Assembly (NCBI RefSeq): GCF_032118995.1
Contig: NC_092656.1
Location: 12,447,761-12,511,760 of the forward strand
Direction of reading: 5' to 3'
DNA from: Asterias amurensis
Lineage: Eukaryota; Echinodermata; Asteroidea; Forcipulatida; Asteriidae
Length of the DNA: 64,000 bases
Part shown: positions 11,301-26,300 of the stretch, one piece after another
Numbering within the stretch: the first letter of the stretch is position 1
Layout of the letters: every line of letters begins with the position of its first letter
Made by a program: the position numbers and the translations under genes
Notes under the pieces: generated by a model
What the model was told of the DNA's origin: nothing
Database searches by the model: none
Seen by the model: the letters and a program-made list of their open reading frames with translations, nothing else

Positions 11301-14300
11301 AAACAATATCTTAGGATTCCCAAGAATAATATGTGAACATTTAAGTGCAGGCGTGGTATAACACGAAGCCCACGGAGGCCATGGCTTCTGTTGCCCCCGG
11401 TCTTGGCCTTGGTGCCCATACAAAAGTTTCCCATTGACTTTAAGGTTTTCATATGGAAATGCCCTTTGCAAAATGAAAACGACCTTGCCCTCTCAAAGAT
11501 GAAATTCCAGGCCTGCAAAGAAACGTTAATAAATTCTCTTCTTGGAGATTGCCTGGAACTGGGTTGCCTGTAAATTGCCTCTTGTGACATGACCCTAAGA
11601 ATCCAAGGCCCATGTCACACAAGGCAATTAGAGGCCTGATACTTCACGGAGGCCTGATATTTCACATTGCCTTGGTGCCCTTGAAATGCTCCAGTAGAAA
11701 TTTACAAATTTCCTCATCTAGGGTGCCCTTTGCCAAAGAGAAAATGCCTCGGTGTCCTTGCCCTTTCAAAAACGAAGCAATTAAAATATGCAACCAGAGG
11801 CAATCTCCAAGAAGAAAGGTCATTCACATTTGAGTACCCCTCTCTCATCACTCCTGGGGAAATCGCTCTTTCTCTCGGTCTGGTCCTTCCCTATGGAACT
11901 CACTCCCCATCAAACTCAGACAGGAAACTTCCTTCAACACTTTCAAGAACCAACTGAAGACCCACCTCTTCACACAAGCTGCTTCTCTTTCTGTTTATTT
12001 TGTTGAATTAGTTCCTCCAGTTGTTAGCTTTGTTAGGGTTCCTGCGCCAGGAGTGTAACCTGTGACAGACATGGCGCATTACAAGTTACCTTTATTATGA
12101 TTGTAATGTTCTTTTTTAGGGATTGTAAGACATTGTTTGCATGCACTGCAGTTGGTTTTCTCCAAGTTGCCTGTAAAAGTTGCCTAGTGTGACAAGACCC
12201 TATAGCTTCAGGGGTTATGAGTAATGTGGAAATACCATTGTTTGAATGTATCTCAGACATAGAGTTATATATAAGAACTAGAGGGCGCACTGGCCTATAT
12301 ATGCGCTCCAGCATGCGCGCAGGCGGCCATTTTCTAAGTTGACAAAACTGGCATCTCACAGCGTGTGTTTGTGCGGCCATTTTGTAAGTTGAACAAACAG
12401 CATCGCGTGAGCGTTCAATAAAAAAAAACTCAAACGTGTATTTCATATTCAACGCGCGTGCAGAATGACGCGCTTGTCATCTTGCGGTCCCGTGGCGTTT
12501 GTGCACGAAGCATCACTCGTCCGCCCTCTAGTTCTTATATATAGCTCTATGATTTTAGACAATCACGGATCCCAACTCTCACCTTTTGTTTTTACTCTTT
12601 CACACGTTGAACTCAATATTTGTACACTGTTTCAAGATTGCTGCCAAAGAGCTGAACATCTTCTGCCATCTGGACCATAACTTCATGGTAGCAAGCATCC
12701 CTGTGTACCGTCTCTTTGTCCACACCCGACGGCTGGTTTCTAAAGGTCACAAAGTGGGTGTGGTCAAGCAGACGGAGACCGCAGCGCTGAAGGCTGCCGG
12801 GGAGAATAAGGGCGCGCCCTTTGAAAGGAAACTAACTGCGCTGTATACAAAGTCTACGCTGATTGGGGAAGATATCCTTTGACGCAAAGAAACTTGAACA
12901 ATTTTGGCTGTAGTCTGTTCCTTGTGTTCAATTTAGTTTTATAACAATAATGCATTGTCGTAAAAAGCAAGTTTATTCAAGTCGATGCATTTTGTGGAAG
13001 TCTGGTCAAGTTTTAAGTCAAGTTAAGAATAGTATTTTCTTCCCCAAGTCAAGTTAGGCCGCAAGTCAATGAAATTGGCGACTCCATTCCAAGTCAGCGA
13101 CTCGCCGTGAGACAATAACATTGACTACAACAATGAGAGCATTTGACCCGACATAACTGTTCACATTCACATAAAATCCTTAATATAATTTGAACACATG
13201 TGGACCCTGTCAGTGGTGATCCCGAATGCGAGATGTCGTCGGCCATTGCTCCTACCAACTACCTGTTGTGCTTCAGTGAGTTCACAAAACCTGGAAAAGC
13301 AAAAGTCAAAAAGGGCAATTTGGAATTCGGATTAGTGGTGAGTGTTATGTTATATATGTAAAATGGTCTTACATATATTTCTAGTGACATGCAATAAGTT
13401 ATAAAATGCCTTGTAGTCAGGTAGTAGGCCTCCCATCCTTCTCAAAAGGAGTTGGACCTGTGAAAAGGGGGCACAATGATTGCTTACAAGGTGCTATAAC
13501 ATTCAGTCCATCAACTTAAAACCTGTCTTTAAAGTGTCTCTCTTTGTTGAAGTGCATTGAGCATCTTAATTGGTTGATAAGATATCTTATCGGGACTACA
13601 CTATTGTTATCAATTTCAAATGAGTTAAACATGTTAAAAGCAATATAATGCAGTAATTTGTTTTACCATTTTACAGGCCATCCAACCAGCCACTGGTGAC
13701 ATCATCTACGACAGTTTCCATGACAACAGTCACCTTAGTGAGTTAGATACTCGCCTTCAGCATATCCAACCGGTGGAGCTCCTCCTCCCTAGCCTCATGT
13801 CCGATAAGACGGAGAAATTCATACGAGACATGGTCTCCAGCAGGTGAGTAGTGATTGAGGTTTGTCTTCTTTAAAGACCTGCTTGAACGAAAATGTCAAG
13901 TCGTAAACTTTGCTGAATTTCACTTAAAATGTTTTCAATGAATAAGGAAATCGAGTCATATGACTATAAATAGATTTCAATTGTGTTAAAAAATAATCTT
14001 TTTGAATGCCCTTATCCAGCGCTTTTCTGAGAGATTTGCGAAAAGCCCTGTTACGTAATCACTCTCAAAACGTCATCTCTGGGAGCTCCAATTTGAGGCA
14101 TAACCAAGCAAGCTCCCAGAGATGACGTCAGCGGCATTGTCCTTTGACGTGCACCGTCAACGGCAGAAGAGTTTTTTGTTTTTCAAAACCTTTGGGTTGG
14201 GGCCTGATTTTTTAAACGATAATTACGAAAAGTTCAGAAGTGTACACATATCAAAATCACATTAAAATGGTGAACAAGTGCATTATAAACAAGTTAAAAT

Positions 14301-17300
14301 ACCATTTCCCTTGAAAACATTCCGCTCAGGTAGGTGTTTAAGTCACTAGCTACATGTAGACACATTTGTTAATTGTCAAAGACCAGTCTTCTCTATTGGT
14401 GTATCCGAAAATATGCACAAAATAACAAACCTGTGAAAATTTGAGCTCAATTGGTCGCCGAAGTTGCAACAGAATAATGGAAGAAAAAAAACGCTCTTGT
14501 TGCACAAGTTGTGTGCTTTTAGATGCTTGATTTTGAAACCTCAAAGTCTAAAACTGAGGTCCCAAAATCAAATTCGTGGAAAAAAGTTCTTTCTCGAAAA
14601 CTACGTTACTTCAGAAGGCGCTGTTTCTCACAATGCTGTATACTATCCACACAGCTCTCCATTACCAAGTAAGTTGTTTTGCTAACAATTATTCTGAGTA
14701 TGCCTTTAAATGTACAATGTATGTATTCAATAAAGCTAACATTTCCACATTTCATTTCAAAAGGAACATAAAAACTGTTTTAAAAGAATGAAGAGTCACT
14801 AGAAAAAGCCTCTTTCACTTGAAGAGCTTTCATTGTCGTCTCTCACTGATTGTCAAATCTGAATTACTCTATTTTAGCACAACTGATGATGACCGCATCC
14901 GCATTGAGAGGATGGAGAATGGGCATTTTGAATTCACACAAGCTCTGGAGATCATCTCAGCGTTCTACGGTGAAGGGGACGTGGCATCAGGATCCAAAGA
15001 GAAGGCAGCTTCAGGAAAATTGAATCAAGGTACATGTAATAGGTTTTTTTTTTAACATGTTTAAGGCAAGTTTTCTAATAATGTCACAATGATGTGTGTA
15101 CATTTTGATTGATGTTGCTGTGCTTATGGATGCTGATGAGAATTAGTGTGTCGTATGCAGTCGGGACATGCTATGACCACTCCCATACATGAATATCCTC
15201 TAATGCTTGAATAATAATAACAATATTGAAGTTTTATATAGGGCATGTATCTACCAACAAGGTACTCAAGGCACTGAGTATATATACAAACTGTCAGAAA
15301 GATAGGTTATTGAAGTGATGGATTCTGAGACCCAATTATGTAGCACCAAGTGTTCAAAAGGGGCCACCGCGCATACAGCAGCCACAGCCAGGAACACGGG
15401 GCAAACCTCTTCTCTTTAAGTGCACTGCTGTCACCACTATTCCCCAATATTATATAAAAGAACTAATGAGTGATGACCCCGAGTAATAAACTAAATAAAA
15501 CACACGAAGAAATGACTACATGAGACCATGTTAAATTTAGATAATATATTTACAACAAAAATTATTTACAGTTATGTACAACATTGGGTAAATCGGTGTA
15601 ATCATTAGTTAAACCCACAGTCAATTGAATCACTTATTATCGATTGGCCAAAGCAATCTCCTATCAATTAATGAATAAAAATTACAGATACTTGTACTTC
15701 AAAGTTACGGTAGCTCGTCTCTATAGTCTTTAGTCTCCCTGTACGTTCACGTACGATGAATGGCGATTGGCACGCAGTCTAGTATGACATCACACAGATG
15801 ACGTTAAGTTTAGTCTCCACTTCAGGAGTTCACAGCGGCCCTCGTCTTTCAGTTCATCTCAAATAGGGAGTCTCATGGACGGGAGATCGAAGCCCCAAAT
15901 AATGGCCATCTAAACAGTAAATAAATAACCGAAATCCTTGCAAGCTTTTTGGATATATCTCAACATAAATAATACAGAGAATTAATGCCATTGAATGAAT
16001 TCTCAAAACAGTAACTGCCAATTCACAAATAATCTCCGTAAGATAATCTCTGTAAATTCTGAAGAACTTCTGAATTTCCTTTTGCCCACAGCAACTTCAT
16101 AATTCAATCTAACGATGTCTGCCCATTCAAAAATGTCCATGCCAATATGCAACTTTAGCAGAGTATCAATAGTATACGGAATTCTTTACACATCAGAAAA
16201 ATACAATATTAATCATCAAACAAAACTTACGGTTATTGTGCGGGCGAACTAACTTGAGGCGTCTTCAGGCTGAGTGTTGCGGTGTCGACCGGGGTTAGGA
16301 AGAATCGTTACTATGGCTCTGTTTTGCCTATAGTTTTTCGATCACAGATCAAACAAGACAGAATTCTTGTTGACTGTCTACCTGTTGCTTCAGGAAGCTT
16401 CACGCAGTTGGTACAGTCTCTAAACACTCAAGCTCACCATCAAAACATGCTCTCAGATCGCCGATCAAAATCGTTCTGATCAAAACTAACATTCAATTTC
16501 ACTAGCAAACTCACTCACCAACAAACGACAGACTAAACAACAACAATAACAGAACTAAACGGGGACAATAACCACGGCCGATGTATTACGTAATGTACTG
16601 TGACAACGAAAAAGCGTCCTATGTTACACGAAAAAAAGCACTGGAAAAATACAGGAGGGTGCGGTTTGTAGCAGCGGGAAAATTAAACGCGCGCGATTGG
16701 CTTAAGGCTATACGTCATGCGAGAAGGCTAAACCAATGTGTTGCAGGGGTGGCTAAAGAACATTAAAAATAAATAAATGCAGCGCGATCCTGACAACTGC
16801 ATGGGTTCTTTCACATGCGTTACACGGGCCCGATGGTTTTACGATCCATCCGAAGGACGAAGCAATGGTTAAAGTGTCTTGCTTAAGTACATAAGTGTCA
16901 CGGCTTGAAGCCAGCTTTATCGTGGTCTCCGCACCAGCATCCCTCTTTAGGACACCGACAATGAATTTTCTCCTTGATTACGGCAGGGAGGAGACTACAA
17001 CAGATGATCAACCTACCTGTACCAGTTATCTGCTGTCTGGCAGCTCTACTGGCCTACCTGAAGGAGTTCCAGCTTCATCGTGTACTCAAGATGACCAGGT
17101 ACATTATTATAAAAGTGGTGTCATAACCTAAAGTGCTCTAAATGACCTCATCAAGAGTTCATTAGTGAGGAGTGGTTCTTTTAATGGAGTGTTAGTTGTT
17201 GTTTACAATTGTTATAGGCTTTACTATACCAAAGTCATTAATACAAAAAAATTGACTTATATATCCATGTATATAGCTCAGTTCCAAAAAAATTATCATT

Positions 17301-20300
17301 ACATTTCAAACATTGTCAAATATTACCCCTGTCACTGGGCCATAAATTCAATTCCTTAGACCATCTCATCATCAGCTCCCTGGGGAGTACACAGCCTGTG
17401 GTTATAAATTTATATAGTGCACCACGCTAAATCAATCACAAGAGACATCTCTGCCCTGACATGTACCCATTTACCAGTTTACCCCTGGCTGATGGAAAGC
17501 AATTCTAGTTATAACTTGCTCAAGGACACACGTGTAATGAACGGAATTCGAACCCACACCCTGATTACTCAGCAACCGTAACTTGAGTCTGGTACACTAA
17601 AACCGCTCGACCATGACATGCCACGTTGTTCCCTCTCCGCCAAATATGCATGGTGACACCCTTTTGGAGTTCAGTGACTTTGAAGTGAAATGTTTCTCAG
17701 AAGGTTTTTGACTATCGAAAGCTGCTGTAGAATTCCAACCAATGAGTTTTTATTGCCATTAATTGTAAGTGTGATTACCAAACCTACAGACCTTTATCAC
17801 GGTGTGGCCATCTTGATTTTACTCCATTCCAACTCATTGTAACCAAACTGAGGCTGGACGAAATAATAGTCTGGTGCCATGCACAATGATTGTTAGCATT
17901 CATTACTGTTATTGGAAACAGGGAACATGACCAAGATGGTGACAGCGTGATAAAGGTCTCACAATGTTTAACCATTCTAGGCCTCTCTTTTACAGCAACC
18001 TGGTGTCCTTCTCGGCAAGATCACAGTGCATGAAGCTGGATGCGTATGCTCTCCGTAATCTAGAGATCTTCAAGAACCAGGTACAGATGACAAAAATAAG
18101 GATTGTTAACTCTTAACATTTTTGGTTCTGCCAAATTATTAGAATGGAACATCATTGTCTTATCTAGTTGCCCTATTATACATGTATGTGAAACTTAATA
18201 AAATGGACACTTACACTATTTTTGCAAAACAACGGAAAACAATGAAAAAGCTTTTCTCTTGTCTTGCAAGTCAAAAATAAACAAAGCATCTAAAACTTCA
18301 GCTACACAAAATTTGCTTCAAGGGAAGGTACACGTTTGGTAATTGTCAAAGACCAGTCTTCTCACTTCTCAACATATGCATGAAATAACAAGCATGACAA
18401 GCCTGTGAAAATTTGAGCTTAATTGGTCATCAAAGTTGCGAGAAAATGATGAGAGATAAACCACCCTTGTTGGACCAATATGTGTGCTTTCAGATAGGAA
18501 TAAAAGACTTCTGGCTAGAAGTCTTTTTTTATTTTAGTAAAAATTTACCCCTTTCTCAAAATCTATGCTACTTCAGAGGGCGCCGTTTCTCATAATGTTG
18601 TATACTACCAACAGCTCTCCAATGCTTGTTACCAAGTCAGTTTTTAAGTTAATATTTGTTTTGAGTAATTACCAATTGTGTACCTTCCCTTTAAACATGC
18701 TATAGGTCAGATTTTTGGCCGATTTGACCCAAAAAGTTTGATTTAAAATTCAATAGGTATTTTGATTGGGGTCGAGAAAGTTACTAGCTTTCATTTGAGC
18801 CATTGCTTGAAAAAGTCCGCCAATTATTAGTAGCAGTGAAATAAAGTGCTCAAAATTTGTTTTTGTCGGGATCCCGACAATTATATCATGTGATCAATTC
18901 TTATGTGTTTTATAAGAAACGTTTTAAATTTTTGTCATGGTTCCTGACCATGAAAAGTAAAAGTTAAACTTGTTTTCGTTAGAGCGGGTGATACTCTTTG
19001 AAATACCATTCACTCAAAAAAAAAATCAATTTTTTAATGTTTGGGGCCAAAAATCTGACATAGCATCTTTAATGTTTTAGTGCATCGCACTAGCACAACT
19101 TTCAAGTAAAAGTAAAACATATTATGTGATAAACCAATCACAATGCAAAATCTGGGTGTTATAACGAGATGATGACTCATATAAAAGTCGGTCAAACATA
19201 AACCATGCTTTCCTTTCAATTTTACTTCAAAAGTTATTTATTGCAAATTGTCAATTTGAATGATTGTTTTGACAAAATTCTCAATTTCCATGACAGACTG
19301 ATGGTTCAGTGAAGGGTAGTCTCCTGTGGGTGCTAAACCACACAAAGACCAGATTTGGAGGCAGACTCCTAAGAAAATGGGTAGCCACACCTCTGATGTC
19401 ACTAAGGTAGGTTAACCATGTTAACTACAAATCAAAAGACTCAAACAAAGCTAAACTCCACTCCGAAATTCTACAAAATTCTATAACCTTTCCTTATATA
19501 GTTCTCATAGATGTTTGCAAAGGCAGACAAACTATGCACTGGGAGGTTGACATTGAATGAGGTTTAAGGACTCAAACAAAGCTATACTGAATCAATAACT
19601 CCACTCCGAAATTCTACAAAATTCTATAACCTTTCCTTATATAGTTCTCATAGATGTTTGCAAAGGCAGACGAACTATGCACGGGGAGGTTGATATTGAA
19701 TGAGGTTTAAAGACTCGAACAAAGCTACATGTAGACTGAATCAGTCACTCCACCCTGAAATTCTACAAAATCCAACTTATAACCTTCCTTATATAGTTCT
19801 CATACATGTAGATGTTTGTAAAGGCAGACAAACTATGCACTGGGAGGTTGACATTGAATGAGGTTTACCAATTTGTTTGGCCCCAAAGGAGGTATATTGT
19901 GCATTCAATGATGAGAAGTCCGCTCGATTTACTTAAGTGAAAGCAGTATAGTCTCAGCCAATTCTCTACCTTCTGCCCAGGTACTGAGGTTTTAATAAGC
20001 AGGACAGTTCTTTTTAGAATTAAAAGTCCTGTTAGTAGTCTCCTGAGTTCGGCAATCTACTCGGCGGCAGTAGAACACCTACATGTGTACATGTAGTTCC
20101 CAATGCCAGAAAAGAAGATAATTTGTATACACATGGCAATACTGCAAACATATGCATTGACAACTTTTTTCTTTTACAAATTATTTTGTAATCACTTATT
20201 TTTGTTAAATTTTAATTCAGTGATATTCAGACCCGCCAGGACGCTGTCAAGGAACTGATAGAGTCGGACTGTGAGGCATTGACTCAAGCTAAAGATCTCC

Positions 20301-23300
20301 TGGCTCGTCTACCTGACCTGGAGAAAGGCATCTGTAGTATTTACCACAAGAAAGTAGGTGTCTATATAAATGCTTTTTCACAAAATAAAACAAAACATCC
20401 CCCGCTGTGCGTGGCAGATTAATAGAGATTTGTGTCGGCTTGTATTTGTGTGCAGCCGTGACCATCTTAAAACTTGTGCGCTTTAGTTTAAGAAATGCGC
20501 CAGCCAAATATGTGACCCACCAACTTCAATTCTACAGTGAAATATGCGCGCTCTGCACAATTATGTTAGAACGCCCTCTTTTGACGCATATTCCCCGGGC
20601 CATGTTTAAAAACTTGGCCAATCATAGTGGAAAAACTGTCCCAGGTATGAATTAGAGTTTGAACTATCACCTTGAGCTGTTGTTTAATACTTGCTTTGCG
20701 ATCCCATTCTTATACGCAGTGCTCCTCAGCCGAGTTCTACACTGTAGTCAAGTCACTGAGTAAGCTAGCCCACACCCTGGGATCTCTACAGCAACTGGCT
20801 GAAGATCAAATCAAGTCTGAACTTCTCAAGACCATCCTCAGTGAGACCCCATCACTCCTTGAAGATGTTCACGTCTTCTTTCAAGCTATCAATGAGAAGG
20901 CTGCAAAGTAAGTAAAAGGCCTACTAGAACATTCTTAAAGGGAAGGTTTACGATTGATCGATAACCACTCTTACAATGGGAGACTTTTAGATGGTCCTTT
21001 TAACAGTACTTTTAACAGTACTGTGCGGTGCCTGCTCAGGCCTATGCGCACAGTACTGAGCATGCATGTGCATTCGCAGAGCTGCAAAAAAGGATCAGCA
21101 AAGAGGACCGTTATATGTCTGCTGACGCCAGCAACTCAAAAGTCTCAAATAGCTTACAAAAAACGTTGGTGAGAAGCCTACAGCAGCTTGCGATAGTATA
21201 AAGCAGTTTGAGAAGCATTTCACTCATTGAAAGTAATGTGGTTAGTTACATCATGATGCAACTTGCTCTCTAATCCTACCCTTTCATGTGTCCCTGCATT
21301 GTTGTCGAACAATACTTTCACACTTTTATGGTCCAGTAACCCATCCTTTCATTCTAAACATCCTTTGTCCTCGCCACTTCACTCCTATTGGTTCATAGCC
21401 GCCAATATTGTCTCTGAAATAGAAACTTTGATTGGCTGTTATTTTCCCGCTTCTTTCAGGATCCTTTCCTTAATCCCTTTCCCCCCTCTCTCTTTCAATA
21501 AATGGATATGTATTTGTTTGTACTTGTTTTATGCCTCTGAAGAAGGTCCGGATTGGATCGAAAGCTAAGGCCATCTACCCTATTCATTATACATGTATGT
21601 ACAGAGATATAAGTTATTATGCTCCAAAATTTGTATCTGAGATCAACACTTGTCATCAGGGCCCAACTTCATAGCGCTGCTTAGCGGCCAATTCTGTACT
21701 TACTGTCCGATTTCCATTTCATAGCGCTGCTAACCGTTAGCACACGAAAAGGCATGCTAACCTTCCGGTGCTTACCGCACGAAAATAAATGACGACACAA
21801 TGCAAATCCACGGTAAACATGCAATATGGCCGCCCAATTTTTCTGCTAACCTGTGAAATACACTAAGGCTTATATAAGCAAATTTTTCTGCTACAGTAAG
21901 CACGCAAATTTGCTTACTGTTAAGCAGCGCTATGAAATTGGGCCCAGATTGTGAATTCCTGTTGGGGTTATCCTTCCTGCGTGGACATGTTATTGCTGCA
22001 GAGATATCTCAAAAAGCGACCACCTTTTGAAATGAAATTTTCTGATGTTAGTTTTATTGTATACAATATTGTACAATGTACGTCTTGATGTGTTTTGATG
22101 ACAGGGAGGGCAACAAAACCAGTTTATTCTGTGACACATCATCATATCCTGGGGTGGTTCGCTGCGAGTCTGACATCACTAAGGTGCTGGGGCAGATTCA
22201 CGATCACCGCAAGGAAATCAGACGCATCTTAAGAAAACCAACCCTTGAATATGTGACAGTGTCTGGATTGGAGGTGTGTATTAAACTGTAGGCGGCAGTC
22301 GACATGCCTTGTAAATTTAGAAGATGATCATTCTCCAGAAGACGATCAGAGCATACTGATCGAAACGTCAAGTTAATCAAACGGTTCTTACAAGAACCAC
22401 CCCAACTCATTTAGGGATTGTTATTACATGGTGTTACCGCAAACTCTTCTATAATTTAGAACTGATTATGAAATTCTGAGCGTTTGCACAGTTCCAAGAA
22501 CAATGGAGTCTTATGCCCAGTTTCATGGCTCTGCTTATCACCAAGTTCTGCGCAACTGTCACCATTCTCTGCTTCATGTGCAAGCGCTATATCTGTTAAA
22601 GCAGAGAATGCGTGGAGTTAACAGGCGCACAAGCAAAAACTCCCTACAGCCCATGAAATATGCTTGACGCAACTGCAGACATCATCGGAAGTGCTGATTC
22701 TTTGACAGAAGCAGAGCCGTGAAACTGGACCCTGGTAAGCCTGGTGCTTGCTATAAAAGTACTTTGGTTGGCGAAAGTCACTAAAAAGTGACATGTCCAA
22801 CAAACCAACACGGGTTACCAGACCTGTGTGATATCAGTGTTAGTGCAAAGGGCAGCCAATAACTGCCTTGATTAATTTTGAGGCCTTTTGTAAAGTTTAC
22901 AATAAGTTCCTCGGCGATGTAATTGTATTCTGCCAAAGCTGGGAAATATCAAAGACTAAAAAACAAGGATAATTTACCATTTTAACATGAACTGATTTGA
23001 CAGTAAATGAACAATGTTATCAATGTAGCAATTTCCAACAACCCAAATTCTTTGCTTTTAATACCTCAGTTTCTTATAGAAGTCAAGAACAGCCTTCTAA
23101 AAGAAGCACCGAATGACTGGACAAAAATCAGCTCGTAAGTTTCTTGAAAAAATATAATAATGTTTTTGTCTCATTGAATTTGATATTATTAGTTAATCAC
23201 TAAGTGAGTGGATTATGAAATAAATAAAATATCATTTCTGGGTCCCATCCCCAACAAGCCCATGCCAGCAGCTGATGAGTTTGGTACAAAAGACATTGGA

Positions 23301-26300
23301 CACTATTGGTAATTGTCAAAGACCAGTCTTCTCACTCGGTGTATCTCAACATGTGCATTAAATAACAAACCTGTGAAAATTTGAACTCCCAATTGATCGT
23401 CGAAGTTGCGAGACAATAATAAAAGAAAAAACCATACTTGTCACACAAAGTTGTGTGATTTCGAGACCTCAAAATCTAAATCTCTTGGAGGTTTTGAAAT
23501 CAAATTCGTGGAATCGTTTCTTGAAAACGATGTTACTTCAGAGGGAGCCGTTTCTATTATACTATCAACAGCTTTCCATTCTAGTTTTTTTTTTACTAAT
23601 AATTATTTTGAGTAATTACCAATAGTGTCCAGTGCCTTTAAGCACACTTTACTGGTGGTTTGAAGGTAATAGAATCAGTGTTTGCCTCTGGCCATCTTAA
23701 AACATGAAATACACAATTATAACAGAATGATTCAACTGGTTCTGTCTTATTTTGTCATTATGTGACAGCTATTAAGTAATATCCCCCTCATCAAAATACA
23801 TTTTTGTCTTTGAAGCACCAAGCAAGTGACTCGCTTTCACAGTCCATTCATCGTGAAATCCTTCAGGAAGCTTTCCCAGTTAAGAGAGCAACTTACCATC
23901 GCATGTCAAAAAGCGTGGCTACAATTCCTGGAGTAAGTTTGACTGACAGAACTTTTGTGTATTTACATTTTTTTGCTTTTGTCAGACTTTACTTTAGTTC
24001 TAACTTGTGTGATGCTCCATGGCATAATCAGGCACCAGCCTGCCCCAACTCAAACATGTTTCTTTGCTCATCAAATGGAAAAGATTAAAGCCATTCACAT
24101 GGTTATCACACACGCGGGGTTATAATTTCTATATGATTGTGGACACAACGTGTCAGTAGTGGTTGAGCACTTTACACAGTTAAAACCACAGACTGACAAC
24201 TACATGTAGGTTCAACAGAATTGTTTCACTGTTGATTGAGCATTTTTTTATCTCTCACACTGTCCTCACCTAGGTCTCTATTCCAAGGGGTTCCAGTTGC
24301 TTATTTCAAGAACTCAGTCAGGAGTTTTACCGCTTCAGAGCAGGGCCCAATTTCATGGCTCTGCTTACCGCCGAATTCTGCGCTTACGATCGCGATTCCC
24401 CGCTTACGTCCAAGCGCGGAATTTCTGCGCTAGTCTTGTAAGCGTAGAATGCCTATTAACGTGAAGTACGCACGCGAAGAAGCCCAAATTCACCGCTAAC
24501 TCGTGAAATACGCTTGCCATAAGCATGGTAAGCACAGAGTTCCCTGCTTCCGTAAGCGCCGATTCTGTGCTTACGGTAAGCAGAGCCATGAAATTAGGGT
24601 AGGGACTGTCTTTATTCCCCAGGGTATATGCCCATTTGCAGGGGTGGATCAGTGAGGTGCCCAGAGGAGAAAAAAGTACTGTGCTTACAACTTTTTCTAA
24701 CAGGGCTTATAATAAGAGGCTGGGGGGGCATGGGTGTGCAGAACTCATTCACATACAACACAATACACAGCCACCACATTACAAGAATTTAAAATGTCAA
24801 AAAATCTCTTTTTCCAGTTCATTTGGTGAGCGTTATCTTGCGTATCGGAAAGCAGTCAAGCATCTAGCCGCATTAGATTGTCTCTTTTCATTGGCTGAAC
24901 TTGGGAGACATGATGGTTATTGTAGGTAAGTCATATTTAGTATTTGAAGAGGGGCAACAATGATGCTTTGTTGTTCCTTGTTTAAAATTGATGCTTTCAT
25001 TTACTGTTGACATGAAAAAAAGAACATATTTTTCTTTCACAGACCTATCTTTTGCGAGAATAGCCTTTCTCAAGTTCACATAGAGGGCGGCAGACATCCA
25101 GTTGTCAGCGCATTACTAGGTGAACAGGAGCAGTATGTGCCTAATAGTACTCACATGGAGGCAAGTAACAAAAAAAAAGGTTGAGCCAGTTTTTAAACAA
25201 TTTATTAAGAGGGGCTCCAAATATAGCTTTGTAATCCACTAATTTTTCTAAAGGGGGAATCAATTGGTGGAAACAAGTGTCTAAACTTGCGTTTAAATTG
25301 TGTTAAATGTCATTGTGTTTTGTACTCTTCCTGGGAATTTTCTCAAAACCCCAAGATGTCCAATGATGTCACATTTCAAATATATTGGTCTGTAAAGTAG
25401 AGCGGTGCAATTTGATTGACACATCCAATTGGCAGATTGGAGCTAGAGGCCCCCCCCAAAAAAAAAAATCAACATCTTAAAGTTTAATTAAAAAGGGCAA
25501 TACAGCTGTCATTGTAAAAAAACACACTTTTATTTCTCATCCAGGGTGTAGGAGAACGTTGCATGATCATCACTGGTCCCAACATGGGTGGTAAGAGTAG
25601 TTACATCAGACAGGTTGCACTGATTACCATTATGGCTCAACTAGGAAGCTGGGTACCAGCCGAGTCTGCTAAGCTTGGGGTCTTGGATGCCATTTACACA
25701 AGGTACGGTGCAATGAAATTGTCGCAACCACAACCCCTGATATACAGGGTGGGCATGGCCGAGGGGAGAAGAGCACCGAACTCAAGCTCTGGGGCTTCTG
25801 TTCAGCAGAGTGTGGGTTTGAACCCTGGTCGTGACACTTGTACCGATTTCTAGTACCAAGTACAAGTACAACAAAACTAATTTGTTTTTTGCACATCATG
25901 GAACTTTAGTGTTATTAAAGGCAGTGGACACTATTTGTAGTTACTCAAAATGAATTTTAGCATCAAACAGATTTTAGTAACGATTAATGGGGAGAGGTTG
26001 ATATTATAAAACATCGTGAGAAACAGCTCCCTCTGAAGTGACGTAGTTTTCGAGGAAGAAGTAATTTTCCTTGAATTTGATTTCAAGACCTCATTAGGTT
26101 TTGAGGTCTCAAAATCAAGCATCTGAAGCACACAACTTTGTGTGACAAGGGTGTTTTTCCGTTCGTTATTATCTTGCCGCTTCGACGACCAATTGAGTTC
26201 AAATTTTCACAGGTGTGTCATTTTATGCACATGTTGAGATACACCAAGTGAGAAGACTGGTCTTTGACAATAGTGTACAGTGTCTTTAAGAAGTTTTTCC

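Larger units (their letters stand above)
20939..22055. repeat. dispersed repeat (TTAAAGGGAAGG left end) with insertions
   Basis: The left part has CTTAAAGGGAAGGTTTACG, AGAAGCCTACAGCAGCTTGC and GATAGTATAAAGCAGTTTGA. The right part near 22005-22050 has GATATCTCAAAAAGCGACCA and CCTTTTGAAATGAAATTTTC. The two parts are contiguous in copies at 32613-32860 and 35228-35505, so 21270-21945 (LINE-like tail plus F5 element) appear to be insertions. MSH3 intron 12. Confidence 0.55.
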
